DNA of 64,000 nt from Alphaproteobacteria bacterium. GTDB taxonomy: Bacteria > Myxococcota_A > UBA796 > UBA2385. Where the stretch lies: the NCBI GenBank assembly GCA_020632755.1, contig JACKEY010000005.1:62001-126000 (forward strand). Reading direction: 5' to 3'. Positions 53,870 to 64,000 of this stretch are shown here, one piece after another. The position numbers and the translations under genes were made by a program. The number at the start of each line of letters is the position of its first letter. Within the stretch, counting starts at the first letter, position 1. The notes below the pieces were generated by a model, which saw only the letters and a program-made list of their open reading frames with translations, was not told the DNA's origin and made no database searches.

Positions 53870-53900
53870 GCAAGCCGGGTCATTCGACACGCACCATGGG

Positions 53901-53930
53901 GTCCGCGGAAGTCCCGGGGCGACCGCGGAC
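53901..53930 (-). terminator. Inverted repeat just after pruA
   Basis: GTCCGCGG (53901-53908) and CCGCGGAC (53923-53930) pair perfectly across a 14-base loop, 9 bases past the pruA stop. No T-tract follows, so termination is uncertain. Confidence 0.4.
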
Positions 53931-53938
53931 GGCTGGGG

Positions 53939-55585
<1,647 letters not shown>

Positions 55586-55713
55586 GCCGGCTCCGGTGGA
55601 GGGGGGGAAGGCGCGGTTTTGGTATCGCAGGGGAGGGGCGCGGCCCATGGTGTCGGCGTCCGGACCGCCGGGTCGAGGCCGCGGAGGAGCCACATGGATA
55701 GGGCCTGCGCGGG

Positions 55714-58188
55714 ATGATCATCGACCTGGCCGCCGCTCCCCTCGACGATCCCGACCGGCTGCGCGCGCTGGTCGGCGGCAAGGGCGCGTCGCTGGCCCGT
55801 CTGCTCGCCGCCGGCCTGCCCGTGCCGCCCGCCATCGCCCTGTCGACCGAGCTGTTCACCGAGCACCTGCGCCGCCACGGCCTGCTCCGCCGGGCCCGCT
55901 CCGGCCAGGACCTCTCGGCCGAGCTGCGCGCGCTGCCGATCGCGCCGCGCCTCCTCGCCCGCATCCAGCGGCGCAGCCGCACCCTGGGCCCCTCGCTGGC
56001 CGTGCGCTCCTCGGCCATCGCCGAAGACGGCGCCAGCGCCTCCTTCGCCGGCCAGCACGACACCGTGCTGGGCGTGGACGTCGACGGCCTGCACGACGCC
56101 ATCCGGCGCTGCTGGGCGAGCGCCTGGACCGTGCGCGCCCGCAGCTATCGCGAGGCCCGTCCGGGCCGCGGTGGCGGCATGCCCCGGATGGCGGTCGTCA
56201 TCCAGCGCCAGCTGGCGCCGCGCTGCGCGGGCGTGTTGTTCACCATCGATCCCTCCACCGGCTCATGGCGGGAGATGACGGTCGAGGCCGCCTGGGGCCA
56301 GGGCGAAGCGGTCGTGTCCGGCGCCGTCGTGCCCGAGTTCCACCGGGTCCGCCGGCCCCGGCGCCTGCTCTCGGGCCCCGCCGGCCGAGCGATCGCCCGC
56401 CTGCGGCTGCAGCCGACCGAGCGGGTCGACGGGGTCCAGGACCACCAGCTGGTGCTGCAGGGCGGCGACCTGGTGGCGCTGCCGCTGTCGGCCGGGCAGC
56501 GTGGCCGTCCCTGTCTGGACGATGCCGAGCTGCTCGCCCTCTGCCGGCTGGGCCTCCGCATCGAGCGGGCCTTCGGCGAGCCCGTCGACGTCGAGTGGGC
56601 CATCGACGACGGCGGCCAGCCCTTCGTCCTGCAGGCGCGTCCGGTCACCGCCGGCGACGACCTGCGTCGGGCCGGGCCAGTGCTGTGGACCCGCCGGTTC
56701 GTCGGCGAGCGCTGGACCGTGCCCGCCACCCCGCTCGGCTGGTCGCTGATGCGCGAGCTGCTCGAGCACTTCATCGCCTACCCCGAGACCAGCCGCCGCT
56801 TCCTGGGCGCAGCTCCCCCGACCCGGCTGGTCCGCCACGCGCCCTACTTCAACGTGACCCTGTTCCGGCACCTGGCCTTCAAGGCGCCCGGCTTCCCGCC
56901 GCCGCGCTTCATGGTCGAGCTGCTTCCCCCCGACGAGGAGCGCGGCTGGCTCCGCCGCCACGCCCAGGCCCCCGATCTGCGGGTCTACGGATCGATCTTC
57001 CACGAGACCTTCCGCGAGCAGCGCTGGCAGCGCTTCCGCTGGAACCCGCTGACCAACTGGCGGGCCTGGGACGCGCTGCTGCCGCGCCTCGACCAGCAGC
57101 TCGCCGAGCTCGAGGCCCCGCTGACCCACCGCGCCGAGGCCCTCGCCCGCACCGAGACCTGCATGGGCCTGGCCCGCGAGTACGTGAAGGTGCACATCTG
57201 CTCGCTGCTCTTCGCGAACATCTGGGTCCCCTCCGCCCAGGCCGCCCTCGAGGCGCGCGGCCGCGCCGACCTGGTCCCGGTGCTGCTGCGCGCGCCCGCC
57301 GACAGCATGACCGCCCGCACCAACCGCGACCTGTGGCGGCTCGGCCGGGGCGAGCTGGCCCGCGAGACCTTCCTGGACCGCCACGGGCACCGCGCCGACG
57401 GCTCGTGGGAGCTGTTCGCTCCCCGCTGGCGCGAGCAGCCCGGCCTGGTCGACGAGCTCGCCGCCACCGCCGCCCGCGGGCCCGACCCGGCGATCGCCGC
57501 CGCGGCCCACCAGCAGGACGCCCGCGCCGGCTTCGCCGAGATCGCGGGTCCCACTGGCGCCCTGGTCACCCTGGCCCGCCGCTACCTCGCCCTGCGCGAG
57601 GACCAGCGCTACTGGTTCGACCGCATCCTGTGGGCCTGGAAGCAGGCCTGGCGCTGGCTGGAGGACGACGAGGACCTGGCCCTGCGCTTCCTGGAGCGGG
57701 CCGAGGTGCGGGCCCTGCGGGACGGGGAGCTCGACCGCGGCGCTGCACGGGCCCTGGTGGAGCGCCGCCGAGGGGAGTGGGAGGAGGAGGCCGCCCGCCG
57801 TGCCGCGGGCGACGAGCCCCCCGAGTTCATCGTCGGGGAGGAAGCGCTGGCCGGGATCGAGCCCGATCGGCCGCGGCTGGAGGGGGTCGGCATCTCGGCG
57901 GGGGTGGCGACCGGTCCGGCCCGGATCGTGCGCAGCCCGGCCGATGCCCATCGCCTGCGGCCCGGCGACATCCTGGTGGCCCGGGCGACGGATCCCGCGT
58001 GGACGCCGCTGTTCCTCGACGCCGGCGGGCTGGTCATGGAGCTCGGCGGCATGCTGTCGCACGGGGCCGTCGTCGCGCGCGAGTACCGGTTGCCGGCCGT
58101 CGTCGGCGTCCGGGGCGCCTGCCAGCGGCTCGAGGACGGGCAGACCATCACCATCGACGGAGGCCGCGGCGTCGTCTGGGTGCGCTGA
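55714..58188 (+). CDS. PEP-synthase-like / rifampicin phosphotransferase-like enzyme
   Basis: The 824-residue protein starts at ATG 55714. An N-terminal ATP-grasp (pyruvate-phosphate-dikinase-like) domain covers about residues 1-315 ('LVGGKGASLARLLAAGLPVP', 'AVRSSAIAEDGASASFAGQH', 'VEWAIDDGGQPFVLQARPV'). A central domain of about 400 residues has no close parallel known to me. The C-terminal swivelling domain carries the phosphohistidine as His783 in 'GGMLSHGAVVAREYRLPAVV'. The layout equals rifampicin phosphotransferase (about 865 residues) and related antibiotic or metabolite kinases. It is divergent from pruA. Substrate unknown. Confidence 0.8.
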   Translation: MIIDLAAAPLDDPDRLRALVGGKGASLARLLAAGLPVPPAIALSTELFTEHLRRHGLLRRARSGQDLSAELRALPIAPRLLARIQRRSRTLGPSLAVRSSAIAEDGASASFAGQHDTVLGVDVDGLHDAIRRCWASAWTVRARSYREARPGRGGGMPRMAVVIQRQLAPRCAGVLFTIDPSTGSWREMTVEAAWGQGEAVVSGAVVPEFHRVRRPRRLLSGPAGRAIARLRLQPTERVDGVQDHQLVLQGGDLVALPLSAGQRGRPCLDDAELLALCRLGLRIERAFGEPVDVEWAIDDGGQPFVLQARPVTAGDDLRRAGPVLWTRRFVGERWTVPATPLGWSLMRELLEHFIAYPETSRRFLGAAPPTRLVRHAPYFNVTLFRHLAFKAPGFPPPRFMVELLPPDEERGWLRRHAQAPDLRVYGSIFHETFREQRWQRFRWNPLTNWRAWDALLPRLDQQLAELEAPLTHRAEALARTETCMGLAREYVKVHICSLLFANIWVPSAQAALEARGRADLVPVLLRAPADSMTARTNRDLWRLGRGELARETFLDRHGHRADGSWELFAPRWREQPGLVDELAATAARGPDPAIAAAAHQQDARAGFAEIAGPTGALVTLARRYLALREDQRYWFDRILWAWKQAWRWLEDDEDLALRFLERAEVRALRDGELDRGAARALVERRRGEWEEEAARRAAGDEPPEFIVGEEALAGIEPDRPRLEGVGISAGVATGPARIVRSPADAHRLRPGDILVARATDPAWTPLFLDAGGLVMELGGMLSHGAVVAREYRLPAVVGVRGACQRLEDGQTITIDGGRGVVWVR

Positions 58189-58210
58189 GCGTCGACGCCC
58201 TGCGGCCGGC

Positions 58211-58825
58211 CTACAGGAAGCGCTCGATCTGCCGCTGGAACTCGATGCGATCGACCAGGTCGGTCAGGTAGTCCTGCTGGTCGCTCTGCCAGACCAGGAC
58301 CGGCGAGTGGTCGTAGCGGCCGATCCAGTCTTCGTACAGCGTGTTCAGCCGGCGCAGGTAGCCCGTCGGGATCTCCTGCTCGCTCTTGCGGCCGCGCTGC
58401 TGGATGCGCTTGCGGATCGAGCGCACCGGGCAGCGCAGGTAGATCATCAGATCCGGCGGCTGCAGCGCGGTGCGCATCGTGTCGTAGAGCTCGGTGTAGG
58501 TCTGGTAGTCGCGCTTGCTGATCTTGCGGCTGCGGTACAGGTTCGCGCAGAAGATCTCGGCGTCTTCGTAGATCGTCCGGTCCTGGATCACCGTGGTGGA
58601 CCGACCGTGCAGCTGCATGTGCAGCCGGAACTTGTGGGTCAGGAAGTACAGCTGGGAGTGGAAGCCCCAGGTCTTCATGTCCTTGTAGAAGTCGTCCAGG
58701 TAGGGGTTGTCCATGTACGGCTCGTACACGGGCTGGAAGCCGTAGCGGCGGTGCAGGAACTCGACCAGGCTGGTCTTGCCGGCGCCCATGTTGCCCGCGA
58801 CCGCGATGAACTTGGGCTCGCTCAT
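58211..58825 (-). CDS. Deoxynucleoside kinase
   Basis: The 204-residue protein starts at ATG 58825, overlapping the ceramidase-like stop by four bases. Walker A is 'AGNMGAGKTS'; 'YEPYMDNPYLDDFYKD' and the 'DRTIYEDAEIF' segment (with the ERS/DRS-type base and arginine) follow the dNK/dGK-dAK family. The lid 'RSIRKRIQQRGRKSEQEI' is arginine-rich. It phosphorylates deoxynucleosides for dNTP salvage, probably purines judging from the bacterial dGK/dAK subgroup, but specificity is inferred. Confidence 0.88.
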   Translation of the reverse strand: MSEPKFIAVAGNMGAGKTSLVEFLHRRYGFQPVYEPYMDNPYLDDFYKDMKTWGFHSQLYFLTHKFRLHMQLHGRSTTVIQDRTIYEDAEIFCANLYRSRKISKRDYQTYTELYDTMRTALQPPDLMIYLRCPVRSIRKRIQQRGRKSEQEIPTGYLRRLNTLYEDWIGRYDHSPVLVWQSDQQDYLTDLVDRIEFQRQIERFL

Positions 58826-61380
58826 CGGGCGACGAGCTCCAGGCGGCCTTCGTTGCCCCAGGCGTCGGTGACGACGGCGGCGACCGCCCCGTCCGGCGCG
58901 GCCGTCGTGAAGGTGGTCCAGCCGCCAGCGCTCTCGCCGACCGACGCATCGTCCACCGTGCTGCCGTCGGACAGCTCCCAGGTCAGGGTGGCGTCGACCA
59001 GCGGGTTGGCTCCGCGGCTGTCGCCCTCCATCGACACCAGGCGCCAGCCGTAGGTCGGCGCCACGATGGACGCCGAGATCGTGCCTTCACCGGCGCTGAC
59101 CGTGACCTCGGCCGGCACCACCTCGAACTCGGCGCTGGCCAGCTCGTAGGGGGTGCTGTCCCAGGGCCACTCGGTGGCGCCGTCGGCGGCGGTCTCGCCG
59201 AACACCCGCAGCCGGTAGGTGCCCAGCGGCAGCCCGGCGCGGTCGTCCCCGCCCCAGGCCACGGCCTGCCAGCCGGCCCACCAGGTGTGCGTCTGGATGG
59301 CGTCCGCCGGGTAGAGCGGGTCGGGGTGCCAGGTGGTCAGGATGTCGGTGCGGTCGCTGCTGACCGCCCGGCCGGAGCGGGTGCTGACCTCGACCCAGTC
59401 ACCGCCGTCCTTGCGCTCGAGCACGACGTAGGGGCTGTCGACCATCGGGTCGCCGCCGTCCCAGACCAGCTGCACGACGCCCTGGACCCGCGCCACCTCG
59501 GAGGGGGGCTGGATCTCCGGCTCGAGGCCGAGGTCGCGCAGGGGGGTGTAGAGCTCCTCGGGCCAGTGGGCCGGCTGGGCGCCGGCGCTCGGTGTGGGAT
59601 CCGGCGGGGCCTTCGCCTCGATCACCTGCGGATCGTAGGTGGTGGTGGCGAAGTCGCCGAACGCCTCGTCGGGGAGGACGATGTCGTCGAGCAGCTGGTC
59701 CTCGACCCCCTTCAGCAGGCCCTCCATGATGTGCTCGGCGCCGAGCGGGCCCCAGAAGGTGATGTTCGGCTCGTAGCCGCCGAGCAGCCAGTCCTCGGGG
59801 ACCAGCAGGTAGCCCTCGTGGTCCTGGGCGTAGCCGACGGGCAGGGCGTGCTCGAAGCCGGCCTCGGCCGCGGCGCGGCGGCGGAACTGCTCGGAGTAGA
59901 CGCTGGTGGTCTCGCCGGGGAAGAAGGCCAGCAGCGCGTCGTCGACGAGCTCTTCGCCCTCGGGGGTGCGCATGTGCACGCCGCCCATGCGGGTCGCCTG
60001 GGTGTTGGCGCGCACCGTGTGCGGCAGCGGCATGATCAGCTGCTCGACGTCCAGCCCGAAGATGCCGAACACCAGGCCCGAGATCAGCTCGACATCCATG
60101 CAGCCGTCGTAGGGGAAGACCGAGCTGCCGATGGTGCCGCTGGACAACAGCGGGTCGTCGTAGCCGCAGAACACGCCGCCGTAGGGGGCGTTGAACTCGT
60201 CGATCGGCGTGATGATGGCGCCGTTCTCGTCGTAGACCACGTCGTCGGGGGTGTAGTCCTCGTCGTCGACGTAGGGCGTGTAGACGAGCGCGCCCTGGGG
60301 GCGCTCGACCGAGATCTGGTCGCGCTCCAGCGAGATGGCGCGAGACACGACGTCGAGCTCGATGGGGTCGGTCGACGTGGGGGTGGCGGCCCACAGGTCG
60401 TAGATCGCCTGGGCGCCGTACTCGCCCAGGCTCTCGATCCGCGCCAGGTCGTGATCGCGGCCTCCGGGGGACGCGTCGCCGCCGCCGCCCTGCATGTGGC
60501 CGATGACCAGCGGCACGTCGAACATCTCTTCGACCCCGCGCTCGACCCCGCCGGCGCTGTCGTTGGACAGCAGCGGGTTGTCGTCGTCCAGCGTCGTGCC
60601 GTGCATGCCGAAGGTGAAGAAGAAGCCGAGCGGATCCCCCTCGGCCGTGTCGACCCGCAGCACCCACAGGTTGGGGTCCTTGTACTTGCCGGCCGGCAGG
60701 TCGTCGAAGAACTGGTGCTCGTCGTTCTGGTCGCGACGGTCCCGGTAGACGTGGTCTTCCGGGTCCCAGTCCTTGGCCATGCCGATGCCGATCGCGGCGG
60801 GCACGCGGCTGTCGTAGGCCTGCAGCGCGAGCGCTTCCAGGTCCGCGGTCATCCGCAGGAAGATCTCCTCGTCGTAGCGGTCGCCGCCCAGGAAGAAGGC
60901 TTCCTGCGCCGAGTAGTTCGCCACCTGGTGGTGGGTGTGGCTGGCGGCCAGCACGACGCGGCCGTGCATGTCGTGGCCGGTCGCGGCCGTGAGCCGCTCC
61001 TCGAGCTCGTCGATGAACCCGTCGAAGCTGTAGATGCCGTCGAACCGCGCCACGACCAGGTGGTCTTCGCCGTTCTCGAGCCACAGCACCTGGGCCCGGG
61101 CCGGCGTGTGCACGCCGACGCTGGGCGCCCAGGTCACCGTGTAGGGCGTCTTGCGGTTGTCGATCTTGCTGGCGCCACCCAGGTAGGTGCAGCGCGCCGA
61201 GTAGCCGCCCATGGGCGTGCCGACGGGCAGATCGAACACGCCCTCGGCCATGCCGGCGATCGGGGCGCCCGAGGGCACCGCCACGGGCTCGCGCTCGGCG
61301 GGCGTCTTGTCGGGCTCGGCAGTCGTGCTGCAGCCGAACAGGGAGGGGAGGAGGAGGGCGAGGGCGGCGGACACGGCCAT
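58822..61380 (-). CDS. Neutral/alkaline ceramidase-like lipoprotein
   Basis: The 852-residue protein starts at ATG 61380, just after CCGGAG. The signal sequence ends at a lipobox FGC with Cys around residue 18. Ceramidase-type features are 'DLPVGTPMGGYSAR', 'VVLAASHTHHQVANYS' (a histidine-rich zinc motif) and 'MQGGGGDASPGGRDHD', the place of the NSGDVSPN motif. The C-terminal 200 residues form an Ig-like domain. It may hydrolyse ceramide-like lipids outside the cytoplasm. The gene is co-transcribed with the deoxynucleoside kinase through a four-base overlap, an unexpected pairing. Confidence 0.8.
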   Translation of the reverse strand: MAVSAALALLLPSLFGCSTTAEPDKTPAEREPVAVPSGAPIAGMAEGVFDLPVGTPMGGYSARCTYLGGASKIDNRKTPYTVTWAPSVGVHTPARAQVLWLENGEDHLVVARFDGIYSFDGFIDELEERLTAATGHDMHGRVVLAASHTHHQVANYSAQEAFFLGGDRYDEEIFLRMTADLEALALQAYDSRVPAAIGIGMAKDWDPEDHVYRDRRDQNDEHQFFDDLPAGKYKDPNLWVLRVDTAEGDPLGFFFTFGMHGTTLDDDNPLLSNDSAGGVERGVEEMFDVPLVIGHMQGGGGDASPGGRDHDLARIESLGEYGAQAIYDLWAATPTSTDPIELDVVSRAISLERDQISVERPQGALVYTPYVDDEDYTPDDVVYDENGAIITPIDEFNAPYGGVFCGYDDPLLSSGTIGSSVFPYDGCMDVELISGLVFGIFGLDVEQLIMPLPHTVRANTQATRMGGVHMRTPEGEELVDDALLAFFPGETTSVYSEQFRRRAAAEAGFEHALPVGYAQDHEGYLLVPEDWLLGGYEPNITFWGPLGAEHIMEGLLKGVEDQLLDDIVLPDEAFGDFATTTYDPQVIEAKAPPDPTPSAGAQPAHWPEELYTPLRDLGLEPEIQPPSEVARVQGVVQLVWDGGDPMVDSPYVVLERKDGGDWVEVSTRSGRAVSSDRTDILTTWHPDPLYPADAIQTHTWWAGWQAVAWGGDDRAGLPLGTYRLRVFGETAADGATEWPWDSTPYELASAEFEVVPAEVTVSAGEGTISASIVAPTYGWRLVSMEGDSRGANPLVDATLTWELSDGSTVDDASVGESAGGWTTFTTAAPDGAVAAVVTDAWGNEGRLELVAR

Positions 61381-61454
61381 GGAGTCTCCGGAGGAGAAGG
61401 CGCGCATGATGCCAGGACCGGGAGGCGCCCGCAGCCCGCGGCGAGGGCGTGTGC

Positions 61455-62885
61455 TCAGCGGTAGTCCGCGGCGTCCAGACCGTAGGCCTTCATCTTCGTG
61501 TACAGGGTCCGCCGGGTGATGCCGGCTGCGTCGGCGGTCTTGCCCAGGTGACCTCCGTTTCGCTTGAGCTGGCGCTGCAGGTAGCTGCGCTCGACCTGGG
61601 CGGTGGCGCGGTCCGTGGCGGCCTTCATCGGCAGATCGTCGTCGACGGGCATCACCGGGCCGGCGTCGTGTCCGCTGCGGCCGTCCACCATGTCGCGGGG
61701 CAGCAGGTCGGCGGTGACCTGGCGGCCGGCGGCCACGATGACCCAGCGCTCGCACAGGCTGCGCAGCTGCCGGACGTTGCCGGGCCAGCGGTAGCGGAGC
61801 ACGGCCTGCATGGCTTCCGGCGACAGGGTCGGCGGCTCGAGGCCGTAGTCGTTGGCGGCGTCTTCGAGGAAGTGGCGCGCCAGCAGCGGGATGTCTTCGG
61901 GGCGCTCGCGCAGGGCCGGCAGGAAGATGGGGAAGACGTTGAGCCGGTAGAACAGGTCGCGTCGGAAGTCGCCGTCTTCGACCGCGGTCTCGAGGTCCAC
62001 GTTGGTGGCCGCCACGATGCGGGTGTCGACCTTGACCATGTCGTGGCCGCCGACCCGTCGGAACCGCATCTCTTCGAGGACGCGCAGCAGGTTGACCTGC
62101 ACGTTCAGGCTGGTCTCGCCGAGCTCGTCCAGGAACAGGGTGCCGCCGTCGGCCATCTCGAACACGCCCTGGCGGCGGCCGCTGGCGCCCGTGAAGCTGC
62201 CCTTCTCGTGGCCGAACAGCTCGGACTCGAGCAGCGACTCGGTGAAGGCGCCGCAGTTCACGCTGATGAACGGCTTCTCGCGGCGACGGCTGCGCTCGTG
62301 GATGGCGCGGCTCACCAGTTCCTTGCCGGTGCCGGTCTCGCCGCGGATCAGCACCGTGGCGTCGGTGGCCGCGACGGCGCGGATCTGGTCGAAGACCCGC
62401 AGCATGCGCGGCGACTGGGTCAGCAGGTGGCTGAAGCCGTGGCGGTCGCGGACCTGCTCGCGGGCCCGCTCGAGCTCGCGCCCGCTGCGGGCTTCGGCCA
62501 ACACCCCTTCGGCGGCTTCGGCCAGGCGGTGGCGGTTCACCGGGCGGGTGACGACGTCCATCGCGCCACGGCGCACGGCCTGCACGGCGATGTCCATGTC
62601 GGGGGCGCCCATGGTGGCCAGCAGGGGAACGCCGGGGGCGCGCTCGCCGAGGACGTCCAGGATGCGGACGCCGCCCAGATCGGGCAGGTCCAGGCTGGTG
62701 ACGACCAGGTCGGGCACCAGCTCGGGCAGCAGGGCCAGGGCTTCGCGGGCGCTGGCGGCGACCAGGATCTGGCGCCCCGGAGTCGACAGGGCCTGCTTGA
62801 TCAGCGCTGCCGAGAGCTCTTGATCATCGACCACCAGGACGGTCTCGTTGATCGCCTGCGCTGTGCTCTGGGTGTCCACCAACAC
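61455..62885 (-). CDS. Sigma-54 activator with degenerate receiver domain
   Basis: The 476-residue protein starts at GTG 62885. The receiver domain (about 14-130) keeps the acidic pair Asp20-Asp21 and Thr91, but the phosphoacceptor position reads Ser64 ('VVTSLDLPDLGG' against VLTDLxMP) and the conserved Lys is Arg114 ('VTRP'). The AAA+ domain is intact: 'GETGTGKELVSRAI', 'GSFTGASG', 'GGTLFLDELGE', 'YRLNVFPIFLPALRERPED'. A Fis-type helix-turn-helix ends it ('LGKTADAAGITRRTLYTKM'). No histidine kinase gene is adjacent. It may be regulated by something other than phosphorylation. Confidence 0.9.
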   Translation of the reverse strand: MLVDTQSTAQAINETVLVVDDQELSAALIKQALSTPGRQILVAASAREALALLPELVPDLVVTSLDLPDLGGVRILDVLGERAPGVPLLATMGAPDMDIAVQAVRRGAMDVVTRPVNRHRLAEAAEGVLAEARSGRELERAREQVRDRHGFSHLLTQSPRMLRVFDQIRAVAATDATVLIRGETGTGKELVSRAIHERSRRREKPFISVNCGAFTESLLESELFGHEKGSFTGASGRRQGVFEMADGGTLFLDELGETSLNVQVNLLRVLEEMRFRRVGGHDMVKVDTRIVAATNVDLETAVEDGDFRRDLFYRLNVFPIFLPALRERPEDIPLLARHFLEDAANDYGLEPPTLSPEAMQAVLRYRWPGNVRQLRSLCERWVIVAAGRQVTADLLPRDMVDGRSGHDAGPVMPVDDDLPMKAATDRATAQVERSYLQRQLKRNGGHLGKTADAAGITRRTLYTKMKAYGLDAADYR

Positions 62886-63033
62886 TCCGATCCCGTACAG
62901 TGTGCCGCCTGGGCTCCCGCTCGGTTCCGGTGACAGCGTCGGAGACGGGGACAGCCCGCCCCCAGGACGAAGCGGTCCGCCCGCCGAAGCGAGCGAGAGC
63001 GCCGGTCCGAATGGGGGAGTCGCCGGAGACCCG

Positions 63034-64000
63034 ATGACACCGCGCCTGAACCAGGGGAGCGTTCAAGAGAACACGGCGTCGCAACGACGGCAAGCGGCTG
63101 TCACGAAGCAGTCGAAGGGCATCCTGCTGGCGGCCGTCTCGACCGCGCTGGCGACGGCCGGGGTGGTGCTGTGGACGGGGCGCGCGCCCTGGAGCGCCGC
63201 GGTCGGCAGCCCGCTGGGCGAGGCCGACAACCACCTGTGGATGTACGCGCGGGCGACGCGAACGCTCCTCGGCGCCGACGCTCCGTGGGCCAACCTGCCC
63301 GACGGCGTGCCGATCCCGCTGATGGACCCGGTCAACCTGCCGCTCTACCTGCTCGGTGCAGCGGCGGGCCCCCAGGCCGGCTGGAACCTGGCCGCGCTGC
63401 TGCTGGTCGCCCTGTCCGGGCTCTCGGCCTTCGCCCTGTCGCGCGAGCTCGGGGCCGACCGCGGGGCCTTCGTGGCGCTGGTGGCCGGCAGTGCCGCGCC
63501 CGCCCTGGCAGGCGTGGTGGACTTCGGCCTGACCGAGGCCTGGGGTGTGGGCTGGCTGGGCCTGCATGCCGCGCTGCTGCTGCGCTTCGGCAGGGACGGG
63601 CGCTGGCCGTCGGCCCTGGGAGCAGGCCTGTGCCTGGCCCTCGCCGCGCTGCAGGGCTGGTACCAGGCGCTGTTCTGCCTGGTCGTCGAGCCGGTGCTGG
63701 TGCTGGCTTGCCTGGGCCGCGGGGGCGGGCGCCGCATCCCGGGCATCGTCGCGCAGGGGCTGCTCGCGCTGGCCGCCACCCTGCCGGCCTTCCTGGGGCT
63801 GCGGGACGCGCAGGCGCTGTGGAGCGGCCGCTGGCACGCGCCGCCCGTGTCGCCTCCTCCCTTCCGCCCCGACTGGACCACGCTGCCGATCGGTGGGGCC
63901 GACCTGCTGACCCTGTTCCGGCCGGCCCTCGAGACGGTCGCGCCGAGCAAGGCGGTCTACCTGGGCGTCGTGGTGCTGGCGCTCTGCGCGCTGGGGCTGG
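63034..64000 (+). CDS. Multi-pass membrane protein, GT-C-like (truncated by window end)
   Basis: The frame opens at ATG 63034 after CCGGAG and is still open at the window end, giving at least 322 residues. A basic N-terminus of about 28 residues precedes the first helix ('GILLAAVSTALATAGVVLWT'). The first long loop has 'GEADNHLWMYARATRTLLGA', where an acidic residue after helix 1 is typical of GT-C glycosyltransferases. Many hydrophobic helices follow. A YfhO- or GT39-like membrane enzyme is possible, but the truncated sequence cannot settle it. It diverges from the degenerate-receiver regulator. Confidence 0.7.
   Translation, partial: MTPRLNQGSVQENTASQRRQAAVTKQSKGILLAAVSTALATAGVVLWTGRAPWSAAVGSPLGEADNHLWMYARATRTLLGADAPWANLPDGVPIPLMDPVNLPLYLLGAAAGPQAGWNLAALLLVALSGLSAFALSRELGADRGAFVALVAGSAAPALAGVVDFGLTEAWGVGWLGLHAALLLRFGRDGRWPSALGAGLCLALAALQGWYQALFCLVVEPVLVLACLGRGGGRRIPGIVAQGLLALAATLPAFLGLRDAQALWSGRWHAPPVSPPPFRPDWTTLPIGGADLLTLFRPALETVAPSKAVYLGVVVLALCALGL

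Larger units (their letters stand above)
53575..53938. other. 364-bp gap upstream of the XPB gene
   Basis: This stretch contains a sigma-70-like promoter pointing left toward the XPB gene and an inverted repeat near the pruA 3' end. Between the promoter and the XPB start is a leader of about 260 bases, GC-rich, with no convincing small gene. Nothing else is recognised. Confidence 0.6.

Noticed and set aside
53547..53873. A 108-codon open frame on the minus strand ahead of the XPB gene.
   Set aside because: Proline- and serine-rich composition typical of random GC-rich frames, and it overlaps the promoter and the XPB start.

Overview
This 64 kb window of high-GC DNA (roughly 70% by eye) comes from a Gram-negative, diderm bacterium. 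It encodes Omp85 and TamB proteins, TonB/ExbBD, lipobox lipoproteins, a FadL-like outer-membrane protein and two sigma-54 activators. Lipoproteins carrying the Cys/Asp-rich 'DGADNNQDG' type motif, a PilB-PilC-PilS-PilR-PilA cluster, abundant TPR/HEAT proteins and Ser/Thr/Gly/Asp linkers together suggest a Myxococcota-like ('deltaproteobacterial') lineage. That placement is inference from gene content. No rRNA, tRNA, CRISPR array, IS element or phage gene was recognised, so the window looks chromosomal and largely core.

Layout. 0-7 kb: a carboxypeptidase-regulatory-like exported protein, a membrane protein that looks like a degenerate M28 peptidase, a subtilase missing its catalytic serine, a FadL-like porin, an MmgE/PrpD enzyme, a zinc-ribbon-like protein and a repeat-bearing lipoprotein. 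7-17 kb: the type IVa pilus block pilB-pilC-pilS-pilR-pilA, with a perfect sigma-54 promoter and three 17-bp palindromic sites before pilA, then a TMTC-like O-mannosyltransferase and a TPR protein. 16.7-20.6 kb: a FolK domain in frame with a transaldolase, then a TetR (FadR-like) regulator and etfB-etfA. 20.7-26.2 kb: a giant TPR protein, three lipoproteins and a small exported protein.

26-35 kb: an NhaD-type antiporter, an unknown gene behind a LexA-like box, a BtpA-family protein, a 527-bp gap carrying a perfect NrdR-type double box, a HEAT protein, a FimT-like pseudopilin, and ribosomal genes rpsD and rpmG. 33.3-42.3 kb: an overlapping four-gene unit of lipidated TamA, TamB, a vitamin-K-dependent-gamma-carboxylase-like protein and a GT2 glycosyltransferase. 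42.3-53.6 kb (all minus strand): metallophosphoesterase, lipoprotein, alpha/beta hydrolase, TlyA, polyprenyl synthase, ExbD, ExbD, ExbB, TonB, TonB, XseB, a helicase-associated/WYL-like protein and an XPB helicase. 53.9-64 kb: P5C dehydrogenase, a rifampicin-phosphotransferase-like enzyme, a deoxynucleoside kinase, a ceramidase-like lipoprotein, a sigma-54 activator with a degenerate receiver, and a truncated membrane protein running off the end.

The most interesting items are the FolK-transaldolase frame, the VKGC-like protein tied to the Tam system, the orphan NrdR/DnaA-like regulatory gap, the XPB plus WYL-like pair, the TMTC-like enzyme beside pilA and its palindromic operators, and the catalytically degenerate proteins (S8, M28, receiver).
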